Position numbers and translations under genes: made by a program. A DNA stretch of 64,000 nucleotides from an uncultured Lachnospiraceae bacterium (GTDB lineage: Bacteria; Bacillota; Clostridia; Lachnospirales; Lachnospiraceae), in NCBI GenBank assembly GCA_902789735.1, contig CADAOZ010000006.1:62001-126000 (forward strand). Direction: 5' to 3'. Below, piece after piece: positions 27,263 to 36,426 of the stretch. Numbering within the stretch: position 1 is the first letter of the stretch; each line of letters opens with the position of its first letter. The notes under the pieces were generated by a model, which was not told the origin of the DNA, searched no databases, and saw only the letters and a list, made by a program, of their open reading frames with translations.

Positions 27263-28846
27263 ATGTGTTCCATTATGGTTTATTGCGGCAGCTGCGCCGA
27301 TCCGGAAAAATTCAACAAAGGATTTGACAGGACTGTTTCCAGAGGACCTGATAAAAGCAGGATCGTCAATACCGGTAACGGCCTGCTGGGTTTCCACCGC
27401 CTGGCGATCATGGGACTGACCTGCTCCGGCATGCAGCCCTTCGAAATGGACGGCAGCTATGTGGTCTGCAACGGGGAGCTCTACGGCTTCGCGGCCCAGA
27501 GAGAGCTGCTCCGGGAAAAGGGCTACACCTTTCAGAGTGACAGCGACTGTGAGATCATTCTGCCCATGTATAAAGAGTACGGGACAGACATGTTCGCCAT
27601 GCTGGACGCGGAATTTGCCTGTGTCCTGTATGACGGACAGACAGAAGAATTTATAGCGGCCCGCGATCCCATCGGGATCCGGCCGCTCTACTACGGCTAT
27701 GATGACCGTGATGTGATCGTATTCGCCAGTGAACCTAAAAACCTGGTCGGGCTGTGTGAAAGGATTATGCCCTTTCCGCCCGGACATTATTATAAGGGCG
27801 GTCAGTTTATCCCTTACGCGGACGCGGCCCATGCGGAAACTGTATGCCATGACGATCTGGAGACCGCGTGCGGACAGATCCGTGACCTGCTGGTCCGCGG
27901 GGTCCGGAAGCGCCTGGTCGCGGACGCCAAAGTCGGTTTTCTGCTTTCCGGCGGCCTGGATTCCTCACTGGTCTGTGCCATCGCGGCAAAGGAAAGCGAT
28001 ACGCCCATCCGGACTTTTGCCATCGGCATGAGTGAGGATGCCATCGATCTCAAATATGCCAGGCAGGCAGCCGATTATATGGGGGCCGACCATACAGAAG
28101 TCTATATGACGCCGGAGGAAGTCATCTCCTCCCTTGAGCGGGTCATAGAACTTCTGGGCACCTATGATATCACCACCATCCGGGCCAGCATGGGCATGTA
28201 TCTGGTCTGTAAGGCCATCCATGAGCAGACGGATATCCGGGTCCTCCTCACCGGTGAGATCTCAGATGAACTGTTCGGCTACAAATATACGGATTTTGCG
28301 CCTTCCGCAGAAGCTTTCCAGCAGGAGGCGGAAAAGCGGATCCGCGAATTGCACATGTATGATGTACTGCGGGCGGACCGCTGCATCTCCGTGAACTCCC
28401 TGGAAGCCAGAGTTCCTTTTGGCGACCTGGCCTTTGTCAGCTATGTCATGAGCCTGGATCCGGAAATGAAGGTGAACCGCTATGGCAAAGGCAAATATCT
28501 GCTCCGCCATGCCTTTGACGGACAGGAGTATCTGCCGGACAGCATCCTCTGGCGTGAGAAAGCCGCTTTTTCCGACGCCGTCGGTCATTCTATGGTGGAT
28601 TACCTGAAAGACTATGCCGAAAGCCGTTATACAGACGAGGAATTCGGGGCGCTTTGTGAAAAGTATGCTTACGCGAAGCCCTTTACGAAAGAATCGCTGC
28701 TCTACAGGGAAATCTTTGAGAAATACTATCCGGGACAGGCAGAAATGATCACCGATTTCTGGATGCCCAACAAGGATTGGGAGGGCTGCAATGTCAACGA
28801 TCCGTCGGCCCGCGTTCTGTCCAACTACGGCGCCAGCGGTCTGTGA
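27263..28846 (+). CDS. asnB: Glutamine-dependent asparagine synthetase (AsnB type)
   Basis: 527 residues. Cys2 directly after the initiator Met (MCSIMVYCG) is the N-terminal nucleophile of a class II glutaminase domain; RDPIGIRPLYYG closes that domain. The C-terminal synthetase domain has the PP-loop SGGLDSSLVCA and the ELFGYKYTD segment. It amidates aspartate using glutamine and ATP. GAAAGGT precedes the ATG. Downstream of glnN, it is the second plus-strand glutamine enzyme of the cluster. Confidence 0.93.
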   Translation: MCSIMVYCGSCADPEKFNKGFDRTVSRGPDKSRIVNTGNGLLGFHRLAIMGLTCSGMQPFEMDGSYVVCNGELYGFAAQRELLREKGYTFQSDSDCEIILPMYKEYGTDMFAMLDAEFACVLYDGQTEEFIAARDPIGIRPLYYGYDDRDVIVFASEPKNLVGLCERIMPFPPGHYYKGGQFIPYADAAHAETVCHDDLETACGQIRDLLVRGVRKRLVADAKVGFLLSGGLDSSLVCAIAAKESDTPIRTFAIGMSEDAIDLKYARQAADYMGADHTEVYMTPEEVISSLERVIELLGTYDITTIRASMGMYLVCKAIHEQTDIRVLLTGEISDELFGYKYTDFAPSAEAFQQEAEKRIRELHMYDVLRADRCISVNSLEARVPFGDLAFVSYVMSLDPEMKVNRYGKGKYLLRHAFDGQEYLPDSILWREKAAFSDAVGHSMVDYLKDYAESRYTDEEFGALCEKYAYAKPFTKESLLYREIFEKYYPGQAEMITDFWMPNKDWEGCNVNDPSARVLSNYGASGL

Positions 28847-28950
28847 TCAGTGGAGCACCGCTGCCGGTCAATGTCCGGTTTCGGAATCCATGTGCCGGAT
28901 CAAAAAAGTGTATTGCATTTATGTGAATTGCATCTATGTAGATTATTTAT

Positions 28951-30336
28951 ATGAAAAATATACGATTATCGATTGCCATAGCCCTGAGCCGGGCGGTCTC
29001 GGCGGCCTCCCGGCTCACAGGGCACGGGGGCACAAGCCTGCCCGGTAAGCTGGCTCTGCAGGTCTGTCCGGATCTTCTGGAAATGCTCTCGCAGGGCCTG
29101 GACGTCGTGCTTGTGACCGGCACGAACGGTAAGACGACGACCACCCGCATGCTGGAGCAGATGTGTGTTTCCCAGGGGCTGCGCAGCTTCTCCAATCCCT
29201 CCGGCGCCAATCTGAAGGCCGGCCTGGCCGCGGAACTCCTCCGGCACAGTTCCCTGTCCGGAACGCAGCACTTTGACTGCGCCGTACTGGAAGTAGACGA
29301 AGCCGTCCTGCATACTGTTACGGCGCAGCTGAACCCCCGGGCTGTGATCGTGACCAACATCTTCCGGGACCAGCTGGACCGGTTCGGGGAAGTGACCGGT
29401 ACCGCCTCCTGTATCCGGGATGGACTGCGGCTGGCGCCGCATGCCGTCCAATGCCTGAATGCGGACTGTATGCTGACAGTATCCACAGGAGAAGACCTGC
29501 CCGGTCCAAAACTGTTTTTCGGAATGAATGAGCCTTTATCCGGGCAGTCCCCGACGGTCAGTGATGTTCCCAGGTGCCTGCACTGCGGCGGTATCTACCG
29601 GTACCGCTATCATACGTACGCCCATCTGGGTGATTATTATTGTCCCTCCTGTGGAAGTGAACACCCCCTCCCGCAGGCAGCCGTAAGCCATATCTCCTTT
29701 CTCGGAGAGGATTCCTCCGAAGTCACTTTCTGTCTGAAAGGAAATATGGTTTCCGGCGTCATTGGCGTGCCCGGCGTACACAACATTTATAACGCCGCAG
29801 CCGCCCTTACAGGCGCCATGGCTTTGGGGCTTGATCTGCAGAGCGCTGTAAAATCCCTTTCACAGACAGGGGCCGGCTTCGGCCGCATGGAAAAGCTTTC
29901 CATCGGCAATGTGGATGTCCGCATTATCCTGGTCAAAAACCCGGTCGGGCTGAGCCGGGCCCTGGATTATCTGTGTACAAGAAAAGATACCTTCCGGGCT
30001 GTCTTCTGTCTGAACGACCGGATCAATGACGGAACAGATATCTCCTGGATCTGGGACGCGGATTTTGACCGTTTCGCGGAATGCTGCCGGGAAACAGGAA
30101 GCAGTGTGTGCGTTGCAGGGACCCGGGCAGCGGATATGGGCCTGCGGCTCAAATACGCCGGTTTCCCGGAGGACTCCATCTCCCTGTTTGAAAATATGGA
30201 TGACCTGGCCCGGTCTGTCCGGGACGCTGACTGTCCTGTCTGCGTCCTTCCCAACTATACGGCCATGCTGGAGATCCGGGAGCGTCTGGCTGCCCTTTCC
30301 GGGAAAGGCCGGTTCTGGGAGGAAGAAAAGTCATGA
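28951..30336 (+). CDS. murT: Lipid II isoglutaminyl synthase subunit MurT
   Basis: 461 residues. Mur-ligase-type fold: P-loop VTGTNGKTTTTRM (about residues 52-64), a ribbon zinc knuckle CLHCGG...CPSCG (about residues 207-234) unique to MurT, and a C-terminal DUF1727 domain ending in LPNYTAMLEIRE. With GatD it amidates the D-Glu of lipid II to D-isoglutamine, using ATP and glutamine. No convincing ribosome site precedes the ATG (GTAGATTATTTAT), unlike its neighbours, although the N-terminus fits the family. It overlaps gatD by 4 bases (ATGA). Confidence 0.94.
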   Translation: MKNIRLSIAIALSRAVSAASRLTGHGGTSLPGKLALQVCPDLLEMLSQGLDVVLVTGTNGKTTTTRMLEQMCVSQGLRSFSNPSGANLKAGLAAELLRHSSLSGTQHFDCAVLEVDEAVLHTVTAQLNPRAVIVTNIFRDQLDRFGEVTGTASCIRDGLRLAPHAVQCLNADCMLTVSTGEDLPGPKLFFGMNEPLSGQSPTVSDVPRCLHCGGIYRYRYHTYAHLGDYYCPSCGSEHPLPQAAVSHISFLGEDSSEVTFCLKGNMVSGVIGVPGVHNIYNAAAALTGAMALGLDLQSAVKSLSQTGAGFGRMEKLSIGNVDVRIILVKNPVGLSRALDYLCTRKDTFRAVFCLNDRINDGTDISWIWDADFDRFAECCRETGSSVCVAGTRAADMGLRLKYAGFPEDSISLFENMDDLARSVRDADCPVCVLPNYTAMLEIRERLAALSGKGRFWEEEKS

Positions 30337-31193
30337 ATCTGAAAATATGTCATCTGTATCCGGATGTACTGAATCTGTACGGGGACCGGGGCAATATCCT
30401 CTGCCTGCAAAAGCGTCTGGAATGGAGAGGGATCGACTGCATTATAGATGAGAAAAATATCGGTGATCCCGTGGATTTTGCCGCTTATGATTTCTTCTTC
30501 GTCGGCGGCGGACAGGACTTTGAGCAGGCCCTGCTGCTGGAAGACTGCCGGAAGAAAAAAGAAGACTGGAAAGCGGCCATAGAGGACGGGATTCCTTTCC
30601 TGTGTGTCTGCGGCGGCTATCAGCTGCTGGGGCATTCTTATGAGACCGCTGACGGCAGGCACTGCGATTATCTGGGCGCGGTTGATTTTTATACCGTCGG
30701 ATCCCATGACCGTATGATCGGCAATCTGGCTTTCCGCCTGCTGCCCGCTTCCGGCGGTTCCGTGGTCATCGGTTTTGAGAACCATGGCGGCCGGACTTTC
30801 CTGGGACCGGGCGTGGAACCGCTTGGAACTGTCCTGGCAGGATACGGGAACGGTGACGGAGCGTCTGGCGGCACCGGGCACAAGCCCGGCAGTAGAACAG
30901 TCGCGGAGACTGCGCGCAGGAACGCCGGCAAAGCGTCCCCGGCCTCCAGACACGGGACTTCCGGCAAAGCGTCCACAGCGGCGGGTACTGAAGGCATGCG
31001 ATATAAAAATGTATTCGGTACCTATTGTCACGGACCTGTCCTTCCCAAGAATCCCGCCTTTTGCGATTTCCTTCTGGAGACAGCTTTGACCAGGAAATAC
31101 GGCAGTGCAGTCCTGGAACCTTTGCCGGATACACTGGAACAAAAAGCAAGACAGGTAATGCTGCACCGTATGCATCTGGACAAGTATTGCTGA
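30333..31193 (+). CDS. gatD: Lipid II isoglutaminyl synthase glutaminase subunit GatD, with insert
   Basis: 286 residues; the family is usually about 240-250. Class I amidotransferase of the CobB/GatD type: FLCVCGGYQLLG (nucleophile Cys93) and FGTYCHGPVLPKNP (His233). It supplies ammonia to MurT. Residues about 176-221 form a Gly/Ala/Ser/Lys-rich low-complexity insert just before the YKNVFGTYCHGP segment, accounting for the extra length. The reading frame is intact through it. Translationally coupled to murT. Confidence 0.93.
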   Translation: MNLKICHLYPDVLNLYGDRGNILCLQKRLEWRGIDCIIDEKNIGDPVDFAAYDFFFVGGGQDFEQALLLEDCRKKKEDWKAAIEDGIPFLCVCGGYQLLGHSYETADGRHCDYLGAVDFYTVGSHDRMIGNLAFRLLPASGGSVVIGFENHGGRTFLGPGVEPLGTVLAGYGNGDGASGGTGHKPGSRTVAETARRNAGKASPASRHGTSGKASTAAGTEGMRYKNVFGTYCHGPVLPKNPAFCDFLLETALTRKYGSAVLEPLPDTLEQKARQVMLHRMHLDKYC

Positions 31194-31317
31194 GAAACGT
31201 CCACTATATGAAAAAGAATATCTGATCAATATGTCCCTTCCTGAGAACATGCCTTCCCCGGGCATGGACTCTCCCTATATTCTGCGTCTCCTGTTTCCCG
31301 ACAGGAATGCAGACCGA

Positions 31318-31351
31318 AACGCCCGAGCCTTCCCCGGCCCGGGCGTTTTTC
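31318..31351 (+). terminator. Intrinsic terminator after gatD
   Basis: Stem AACGCCCG/CGGGCGTT with a C-rich loop, followed by TTTTTCGG. It ends the murT-gatD unit about 125 bases past the gatD stop. Confidence 0.85.
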
Positions 31352-31369
31352 GGTCAACTACCTCCCGTC

Positions 31370-31487
31370 AGCCACCCCTGGGGTCGCTGGCACATGAATC
31401 AACCACCTCTGGGGTCACTGGCATCTGGGGTCGTCGGCACCTGTGAGTCAACCACCTCTGGGGTCGCCGGCACCTCAGAGGTCCTGA
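31370..31487. repeat. ACCTCTGGGGTC-core repeats, TCAACC/GGCAC flanks
   Basis: Four to five copies of the core: CACCCCTGGGGTCGCTGGCAC, AACCACCTCTGGGGTCACTGGCA, a half copy TCTGGGGTCGTCGGCAC and AACCACCTCTGGGGTCGCC, with CACCTCAGAGGTCCTGAAAC at the end. Part of the 587-base gap 31194-31780 between gatD and the second murT. Confidence 0.85.
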
Positions 31488-31520
31488 AACACCAGATTCT
31501 GATTTATATATTTTTTGGGA

Positions 31521-31531
31521 TGTGCTAAAAT
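31521..31531 (+). promoter_or_regulatory. Possible extended -10 promoter for the second murT
   Basis: TGTGCTAAAAT is an extended -10 (TGnTAAAAT-like) after an AT-rich stretch. No good -35 is seen. A small hairpin ACGGGCA-GA-TGCCCGT follows at 31545-31560. Confidence 0.4.
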
Positions 31532-31596
31532 ACCTTGTATGCATACGGGCAGATGCCCGTTCACTGAATATCAATATCAACCCCGGTATCAGCATC

Positions 31597-31745
31597 ACCG
31601 CCGGCACCCCACGCCAGCACCCCAGAGGTCCTGAACCGCCTAACCGATGAACCGGCACCCCAGAGGTCCTGAACCGCCATGCCGGCACCCCAGAGGTCCT
31701 GAACCGCGCAGAGGTCCTGAACCGCTGAACCGCGCTGAACCCATC
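31597..31745. repeat. CCCCAGAGGTCCTGAACCG repeat array
   Basis: Five to six units combine the shared core with a private flank: GGCACCCCAGAGGTC, then CTGAACCGCC. The units end about 20 bases before the ribosome site of the second murT, so they may be in its leader. Confidence 0.85.
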
Positions 31746-31780
31746 CGGATCATAAGCATCAGCTTAAGGAGAATATAATT

Positions 31781-33160
31781 ATGTCCAGACCTAATACAGT
31801 TCAAACGATTATTTCCGTCGCGGCCTGCAAAGCGACACGCGCCATCCTCAGAAAGACCGGCAAAGGAGGTACTGCCGTCCCCGGCAAGGTAGCTATGCGG
31901 GTTTCCAAAGAAATCCTGAAACGGACTTCGGAAGGAATGGAAATTATTGTTGTTACCGGCACCAACGGCAAGACGACTACCTGCAACATGATCGAGCATG
32001 CCCTGACAGAGACCGGTCATCCCTGCCTGCTCAATAAGTCCGGCGCCAATCTGCTGTCCGGCATCACGGCGGATCTGACCTGCAATTCCACCTGGACCGG
32101 AAAGCCCAAAACGCACTACGCGGTTCTGGAATGTGATGAAGCGGCACTGAAGCAGGTCGTTCCCCTGGTACATCCCAAGGCAGTCGTGGTCACCAATCTG
32201 TTCAGCGATCAGGTGGACCGCTATGGCGGCGTTGAAAATACCCTGAAGGAGATCCGGATTGGTGCAAGCAGAGTCCCTGAAACTACGCTGGTGCTGAACG
32301 CGGAAGAGCCTCTTTCCGCTTCCCTGGCTCTGGGCCTGCCCAATAAAGTCGTTTATTTCGGTCTGGACGCCTCTGTCGGCGTACAGGGCGACATTGACCT
32401 GACCGATGCCGGCAAGTGCCCCCGCTGCGGCGGTGAATATGTCTATGATTACAATATTTACGCGCATCTGGGCGGATTCCGCTGCACTTCCTGCGGATAT
32501 CAGCGGCAGCAGCCCGATGTGGCCGTGACTTCCATTGATAAAGTCAGCGCAGACGGAACCCAGGTCCATATGAAAGCAAAAGGCAAAGATTATGACGCCG
32601 CAATCTCACTTCCCGCTGTTTACAACGTCTATAATGCGGCCGCTGCTGTAGCAGCTGTCGGCGTTCTGGGCGTCACTGCGGATGACGCTATCAAAACCCT
32701 TTCTTCTGTGCGGTCCTCATTTGGCAGGCTGGAGACCTTTGACCTGAATGGAAACCGGCTGCAGATGATCCTGGTAAAAAATCCGGCCGGATGCAACCAG
32801 GCATTCTCTTATCTGACCGGCCTGGAGGAAGATTATACAGCGGTCCTTTATCTGAATAACAGGACCGGAGACGGACACGATATCTCCTGGATCAAAGATA
32901 CAGATTATGAAAAGCTCTGCGCAGATCCCCATTTGAAGAAGCTGTATGTGGGCGGTGAATGCGCTGCCGAGCTGCGGGAACGGCTGCTGGAGGCAGGGGC
33001 TTCCGAAGAAATCATGCAGATGACCAGTGATTATGACGAGCTTCTCTCCCTCTTAAAAGAGGAAGAACGCCCCATCTTTGCCCTGCCCAACTATACGGCC
33101 ATGATGGATATGCGCAAGGTGCTGAGCCAGGCGACCAATCAGAAGGATTTCTGGGAATAG
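31781..33160 (+). CDS. Second MurT-like Mur ligase, without adjacent gatD
   Basis: 459 residues, with the same architecture as the MurT at 28951: VTGTNGKTTTCNM P-loop, a CPRCGG...CTSCG zinc knuckle, and a C-terminal DUF1727 domain ending in LPNYTAMMDMRK. It has a good ribosome site (AAGGAGAATATAATT), its own terminator and no amidotransferase partner next to it. It could share GatD, act with another amidotransferase, or use ammonia. The two copies differ at many positions (for example RIFRDQLDRFGEV versus NLFSDQVDRYGGV), so the duplication is old. Confidence 0.88.
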   Translation: MSRPNTVQTIISVAACKATRAILRKTGKGGTAVPGKVAMRVSKEILKRTSEGMEIIVVTGTNGKTTTCNMIEHALTETGHPCLLNKSGANLLSGITADLTCNSTWTGKPKTHYAVLECDEAALKQVVPLVHPKAVVVTNLFSDQVDRYGGVENTLKEIRIGASRVPETTLVLNAEEPLSASLALGLPNKVVYFGLDASVGVQGDIDLTDAGKCPRCGGEYVYDYNIYAHLGGFRCTSCGYQRQQPDVAVTSIDKVSADGTQVHMKAKGKDYDAAISLPAVYNVYNAAAAVAAVGVLGVTADDAIKTLSSVRSSFGRLETFDLNGNRLQMILVKNPAGCNQAFSYLTGLEEDYTAVLYLNNRTGDGHDISWIKDTDYEKLCADPHLKKLYVGGECAAELRERLLEAGASEEIMQMTSDYDELLSLLKEEERPIFALPNYTAMMDMRKVLSQATNQKDFWE

Positions 33161-33276
33161 ACCATCCTTTGCCAGAACGCCGCAGATACGGTGCCGTCTG
33201 ATACATATGGAAATCTGATTCCCGGTTTCCCTGTTGTTTTATCTGATCATTATGGCGACTATTTTGGAAATATAAA

Positions 33277-33342
33277 ATCCCGGATTCCCACCGGCTGATC
33301 GGGTCTGTTCCGATCATACCGCGGGAATCCGGGATATTTTTA
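33277..33342 (+). terminator. Intrinsic terminator after the second murT
   Basis: 13-bp stem (ATCCCGGATTCCC with GGGAATCCGGGAT), a large loop holding a smaller GATCGG/CCGATC hairpin, then ATTTTTATTTG. Confidence 0.9.
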
Positions 33343-33385
33343 TTTGCTTATCAGGCATTTATCAATTGTTCATCAGGGATGCATT

Positions 33386-33439
33386 TGCAGATGTTTACTC
33401 TGTGGTAACTGTAATAACTGCAAATGTTTACTCTGTGAC
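33386..33439 (-). repeat. Duplicated 3' end of the phosphodiesterase gene, including the stop codon
   Basis: On the gene strand CACAGAGTAAACATTTGCA, which contains the TAA stop, occurs at the end of the gene and again 33 bases later as CACAGAGTAAACATCTGCA. The 33-base period equals 11 codons. Confidence 0.75.
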
Positions 33440-35998
33440 AGCGGTTATCTCCGCGGGTGCTTCCACGCTCTCATCTGCACTCTCTGCAGGAATTTCGGTA
33501 ATCTCATCTGCATGCTCTGCAGGTGCTTCTGTCTTCTCATCTGCACTCTTTGCGGGTGCTTCAGAGATTTCTCCGTCTTTCTCCTCAGCGTTATCAGCTT
33601 TCTCCAGATCCACAGTGTTTTCCGCAGTCACATCTTTTCCGGAAACTTTCTCAGAATCTGCAGTATTTTCCGCAGTCACATTTTCTCCGGCAGCGTTTTC
33701 AGGATCCACAGTGTTTTCCGCAGCCGCATCTTCCCCGGCAGCGTTTTCCGGATCCTCTGTGTTTTCCACAGCCGCATCTTCTCCGGCAGCTCCTGTTCCC
33801 TGACCGTCGGTCTCCTGTGCGGAACCATCCTCCTGCGAGTCAGATACGTCAGATACAGGTTCTTCGATAGCAGCTCCTGCGGCCGCCGCGTCATCCGACA
33901 GATCATTTTCCGGTGCCCCTGCAGAAGCGTAAGTGGAAGTGGTTCCCGGGTTTGTCTGGGATTCCAGATAGTTCTTTACATTGACATAACCATTGGTCGT
34001 TATGCTGTCAATCCCCCACTGATAGAACTTAGCGGCCTGATTGTTGCTGGTCAGCGTCCAGGCGTTGACTTTGATTCCGGACTTATGGGCTTTGTCGATC
34101 AGACCCTTGGTAATGGAGTCTGCGAAGGCGCTGATCCAGAATTCACGCCCCGATTTCTTTTTCAGTGATACAGCCAGAGAGATTGTCTTGCCTGTCATAG
34201 CCTCGGACAGGATACCGATGGCAGAGGATTTATCTGCCAGACGGTTCATTTTCTCCAGATTGGAGGTGCTGTTCTCCCATACAAGCCAGACCGTATTGGA
34301 AGACATCCCGCCGCTCCTGACGATGCTGACGATATTTTTTGCCTGCGCCTCTGAAAGGTGGGTCTTAATCTCCAGGTATTCGGTCAGCCCGTTTTCCTTA
34401 CAGGTCCTGACTGTCTCCTTCAGGGTCGGGATCTTCTGGTTTCCATAGGAACTGTTGCCGAAATTATATTTTTTCGCCTGGGCCAGGGTCATATCGCTGA
34501 TCCTGCCTCTGCCGTTGGAGGTACTGTTGATCGTCTCATTGTGCAGGATGACAGGCACATTGTCCTTTGTAAAACGGATATCCGTCTCAACAGCGTCGAA
34601 TCCCAGCTGGGCAGCCAGTTTGAAAGAAACCAGCGTGTTCTGCGGCGCATACTGAGAAGCGCCTCTGTGGGCCACTTCATAATAACCGGAGGATTTGTGG
34701 TAACGTACGGTCTTTCTGAAAGCAGCCAGATTTTTACTGTAGTTCTGGTTCGTCTGAGAAGTCACCTGAATCTGGGACGCTACTGTATTCAGTTCGGAAG
34801 AAGAAATGGCTTTACAGTTCGCTTTCCGGACCGTAACAACGGCATACATGCTTTTGGGAACAATCATGCCGGCGCTGTAAGTACACAGGGGCTTTTCAGT
34901 ATTAATGTCCCACAGGATCAGCTCATATCCCTTCCGCAGGCTGACCAGGTCCCCTTTCCTGAAGTGCATGATCGTCCTTGTGGAAGCCGCGCCATTCTCC
35001 AGTTTCCAGTCAGAAGCTTTGCTGACGGCCGCTTTTTCCGAAACGTTACTTCTGTAGACGCCTCTTACATCCAGGTATCTGCCTTCAATATAACGTCCGG
35101 CCGCCATGGTTCCCTTATAATGGCCGTCGCTGTTGGATTTATAAAAATAGTACTTTTTCTTATTGATGGTCTGCCAGCCGGTCTGCATGGCGCCTGCAGC
35201 GTTCATATGGTATTTATAGCCGTTAATGGTCTGCCAGCCGGTCCGGATCTGGCCGTTGCTGCCGGCATAATAGGTCTGACCGCTTACGGTAAAGAATTTG
35301 GTGGCCAGTGTACTTGAATAATGACCGTTTGCGGTAGTGGTCCAGAAATAATACTTCTTCCCGCCAATGGTCTGAAATCCTCTGCGGATCTGGCCGTTGC
35401 CGCCCATGTAATACCTATAGCCATTGATGGTCTGCCAGCCGGTCCGGATCTGACCGTTGCCGCCGGCATAATAGCTTTTGCCGTCGACTGTAAAGAATTT
35501 GGTGGCCATCGTATTGGAGTAATGGCCGTTTTTGGTGGCTGTCCAGAAATAGTAGTTCTTACCGCCAATGGTCTGGAAACCGGTCCGGATCTGGCCGTTG
35601 CCGCCCATGTAATATTTATAGCCATTGATGGCCTGCCAGCCGGTCGTCATGACGCCGTTTTTGTCAAAATAGTACTTTTTACCGGCAATGGAAGCAAATC
35701 CTGTTCTCCGGCCTTTTCTGGCATCCACATAGTAGGTCTTTCCACTGACTTTGACCCAGCCGGTCCTGACTTTTCCGGACGTGTAGTAGAACCACTTGCC
35801 GGATACCTTTTTCCAGCCGCTGAAAGCCGCTGCCTGAACGACGGCCGGCTGTCCGGCCGACAGAGCCGCTGCTGCCCCTGCGGAGCAGGCCAGAACTGTA
35901 CACAGAAGCAGTATCATGACTGTTCTGAACAGATTCCTGTAAGGTGGTTTTTCCGGCCTGATGTTTTCGCTGCTGCTGTCAATGATCCATGAACTCAT
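33428..35998 (-). CDS. Surface glycerophosphodiester phosphodiesterase with cell-wall-binding repeats
   Basis: 856 residues from the ATG at 35998 (GGAGAG upstream); an in-frame TTG at 36016 is the alternative. A basic N-terminus and hydrophobic segment (about residues 25-55) act as signal/anchor. Residues about 60-310 hold roughly a dozen cell-wall/choline-binding-type repeats (TGWQTINGYKYYMGGNGQI and variants). The GDPD domain (about 445-690) has HRGASQYAPQNT, ETDIRFTKDNVPVILHNE and EIKTH, the catalytic and metal residues. The C-terminal 150 residues are Ala/Glu/Asp-rich with repeated ENAAGEDAAAENT units. It likely cleaves glycerophosphodiesters or teichoic-acid-type polymers at the cell surface. 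Confidence 0.9.
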   Translation of the reverse strand: MSSWIIDSSSENIRPEKPPYRNLFRTVMILLLCTVLACSAGAAAALSAGQPAVVQAAAFSGWKKVSGKWFYYTSGKVRTGWVKVSGKTYYVDARKGRRTGFASIAGKKYYFDKNGVMTTGWQAINGYKYYMGGNGQIRTGFQTIGGKNYYFWTATKNGHYSNTMATKFFTVDGKSYYAGGNGQIRTGWQTINGYRYYMGGNGQIRRGFQTIGGKKYYFWTTTANGHYSSTLATKFFTVSGQTYYAGSNGQIRTGWQTINGYKYHMNAAGAMQTGWQTINKKKYYFYKSNSDGHYKGTMAAGRYIEGRYLDVRGVYRSNVSEKAAVSKASDWKLENGAASTRTIMHFRKGDLVSLRKGYELILWDINTEKPLCTYSAGMIVPKSMYAVVTVRKANCKAISSSELNTVASQIQVTSQTNQNYSKNLAAFRKTVRYHKSSGYYEVAHRGASQYAPQNTLVSFKLAAQLGFDAVETDIRFTKDNVPVILHNETINSTSNGRGRISDMTLAQAKKYNFGNSSYGNQKIPTLKETVRTCKENGLTEYLEIKTHLSEAQAKNIVSIVRSGGMSSNTVWLVWENSTSNLEKMNRLADKSSAIGILSEAMTGKTISLAVSLKKKSGREFWISAFADSITKGLIDKAHKSGIKVNAWTLTSNNQAAKFYQWGIDSITTNGYVNVKNYLESQTNPGTTSTYASAGAPENDLSDDAAAAGAAIEEPVSDVSDSQEDGSAQETDGQGTGAAGEDAAVENTEDPENAAGEDAAAENTVDPENAAGENVTAENTADSEKVSGKDVTAENTVDLEKADNAEEKDGEISEAPAKSADEKTEAPAEHADEITEIPAESADESVEAPAEITAVTE

Positions 35999-36103
35999 AC
36001 GATCTCTACTCTCCAATCAAACTGTCTGTTTATCCCCCTGTATCCGCCCCATACAGCCATGCGCCGATGGTCTTCCGGTCTTCTCGCAGCGGATCATCCG
36101 AAA

Positions 36104-36170
36104 TCATCCTGAAACGGATTCTGCAGATCATCCGGATGTCATCCTGAAACGGATTCTGCAGATCATCCGG
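36104..36170. repeat. Two copies of a 35-bp repeat
   Basis: TCATCCTGAAACGGATTCTG and the following 12 bases occur at 36104-36135 and 36139-36170 with no differences, between the tRNA terminator and the phosphodiesterase start. Confidence 0.85.
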
Positions 36171-36186
36171 AAGTCCTCCGGAACAT

Positions 36187-36216
36187 AAAGAAAGACCTGT
36201 GCGGTCACACAGGTCT
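36187..36216 (-). terminator. Intrinsic terminator of tRNA-Leu
   Basis: Minus-strand stem AGACCTGTG/CACAGGTCT followed by TTCTTTATG, 6 bases beyond the tRNA 3' end. Confidence 0.85.
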
Positions 36217-36221
36217 CTGGA

Positions 36222-36305
36222 TGCCGGTGGTGGGGCTCGAACCCACACGCCATTTCTGACAACAGATTTTGAGTCTGTCTCGTCTGCCAATTCCGACACA
36301 CCGGC
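36222..36305 (-). tRNA. tRNA-Leu (anticodon CAA)
   Basis: 84-nt class II tRNA. The acceptor stem pairs GCCGGTG with CACCGGC, the D-arm region is GGAATTGGCAGAC, the anticodon loop is CTCAAAA (CAA, reads UUG), a long variable arm follows, and the T arm is GTGGGTTCGAGCCCCAC. The 3' CCA is not encoded. Confidence 0.95.
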
Positions 36306-36426
36306 GCAGGAGCCGCTTACGGCAGCTCCTTATAGACTTTATCATTTAATCTGTTTCCTGTCAAACAGGCGCAGAGCACTGTGCTTTTTCTGTCTTTCCA
36401 TCAGCTTGTCAAGCGGACGATGTTGA

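Noticed and set aside
33366-33803. Ser/Ala/Phe-rich plus-strand frame (antifreeze-like appearance)
   Set aside because: It is the antisense of the acidic repeat tail of the phosphodiesterase gene.
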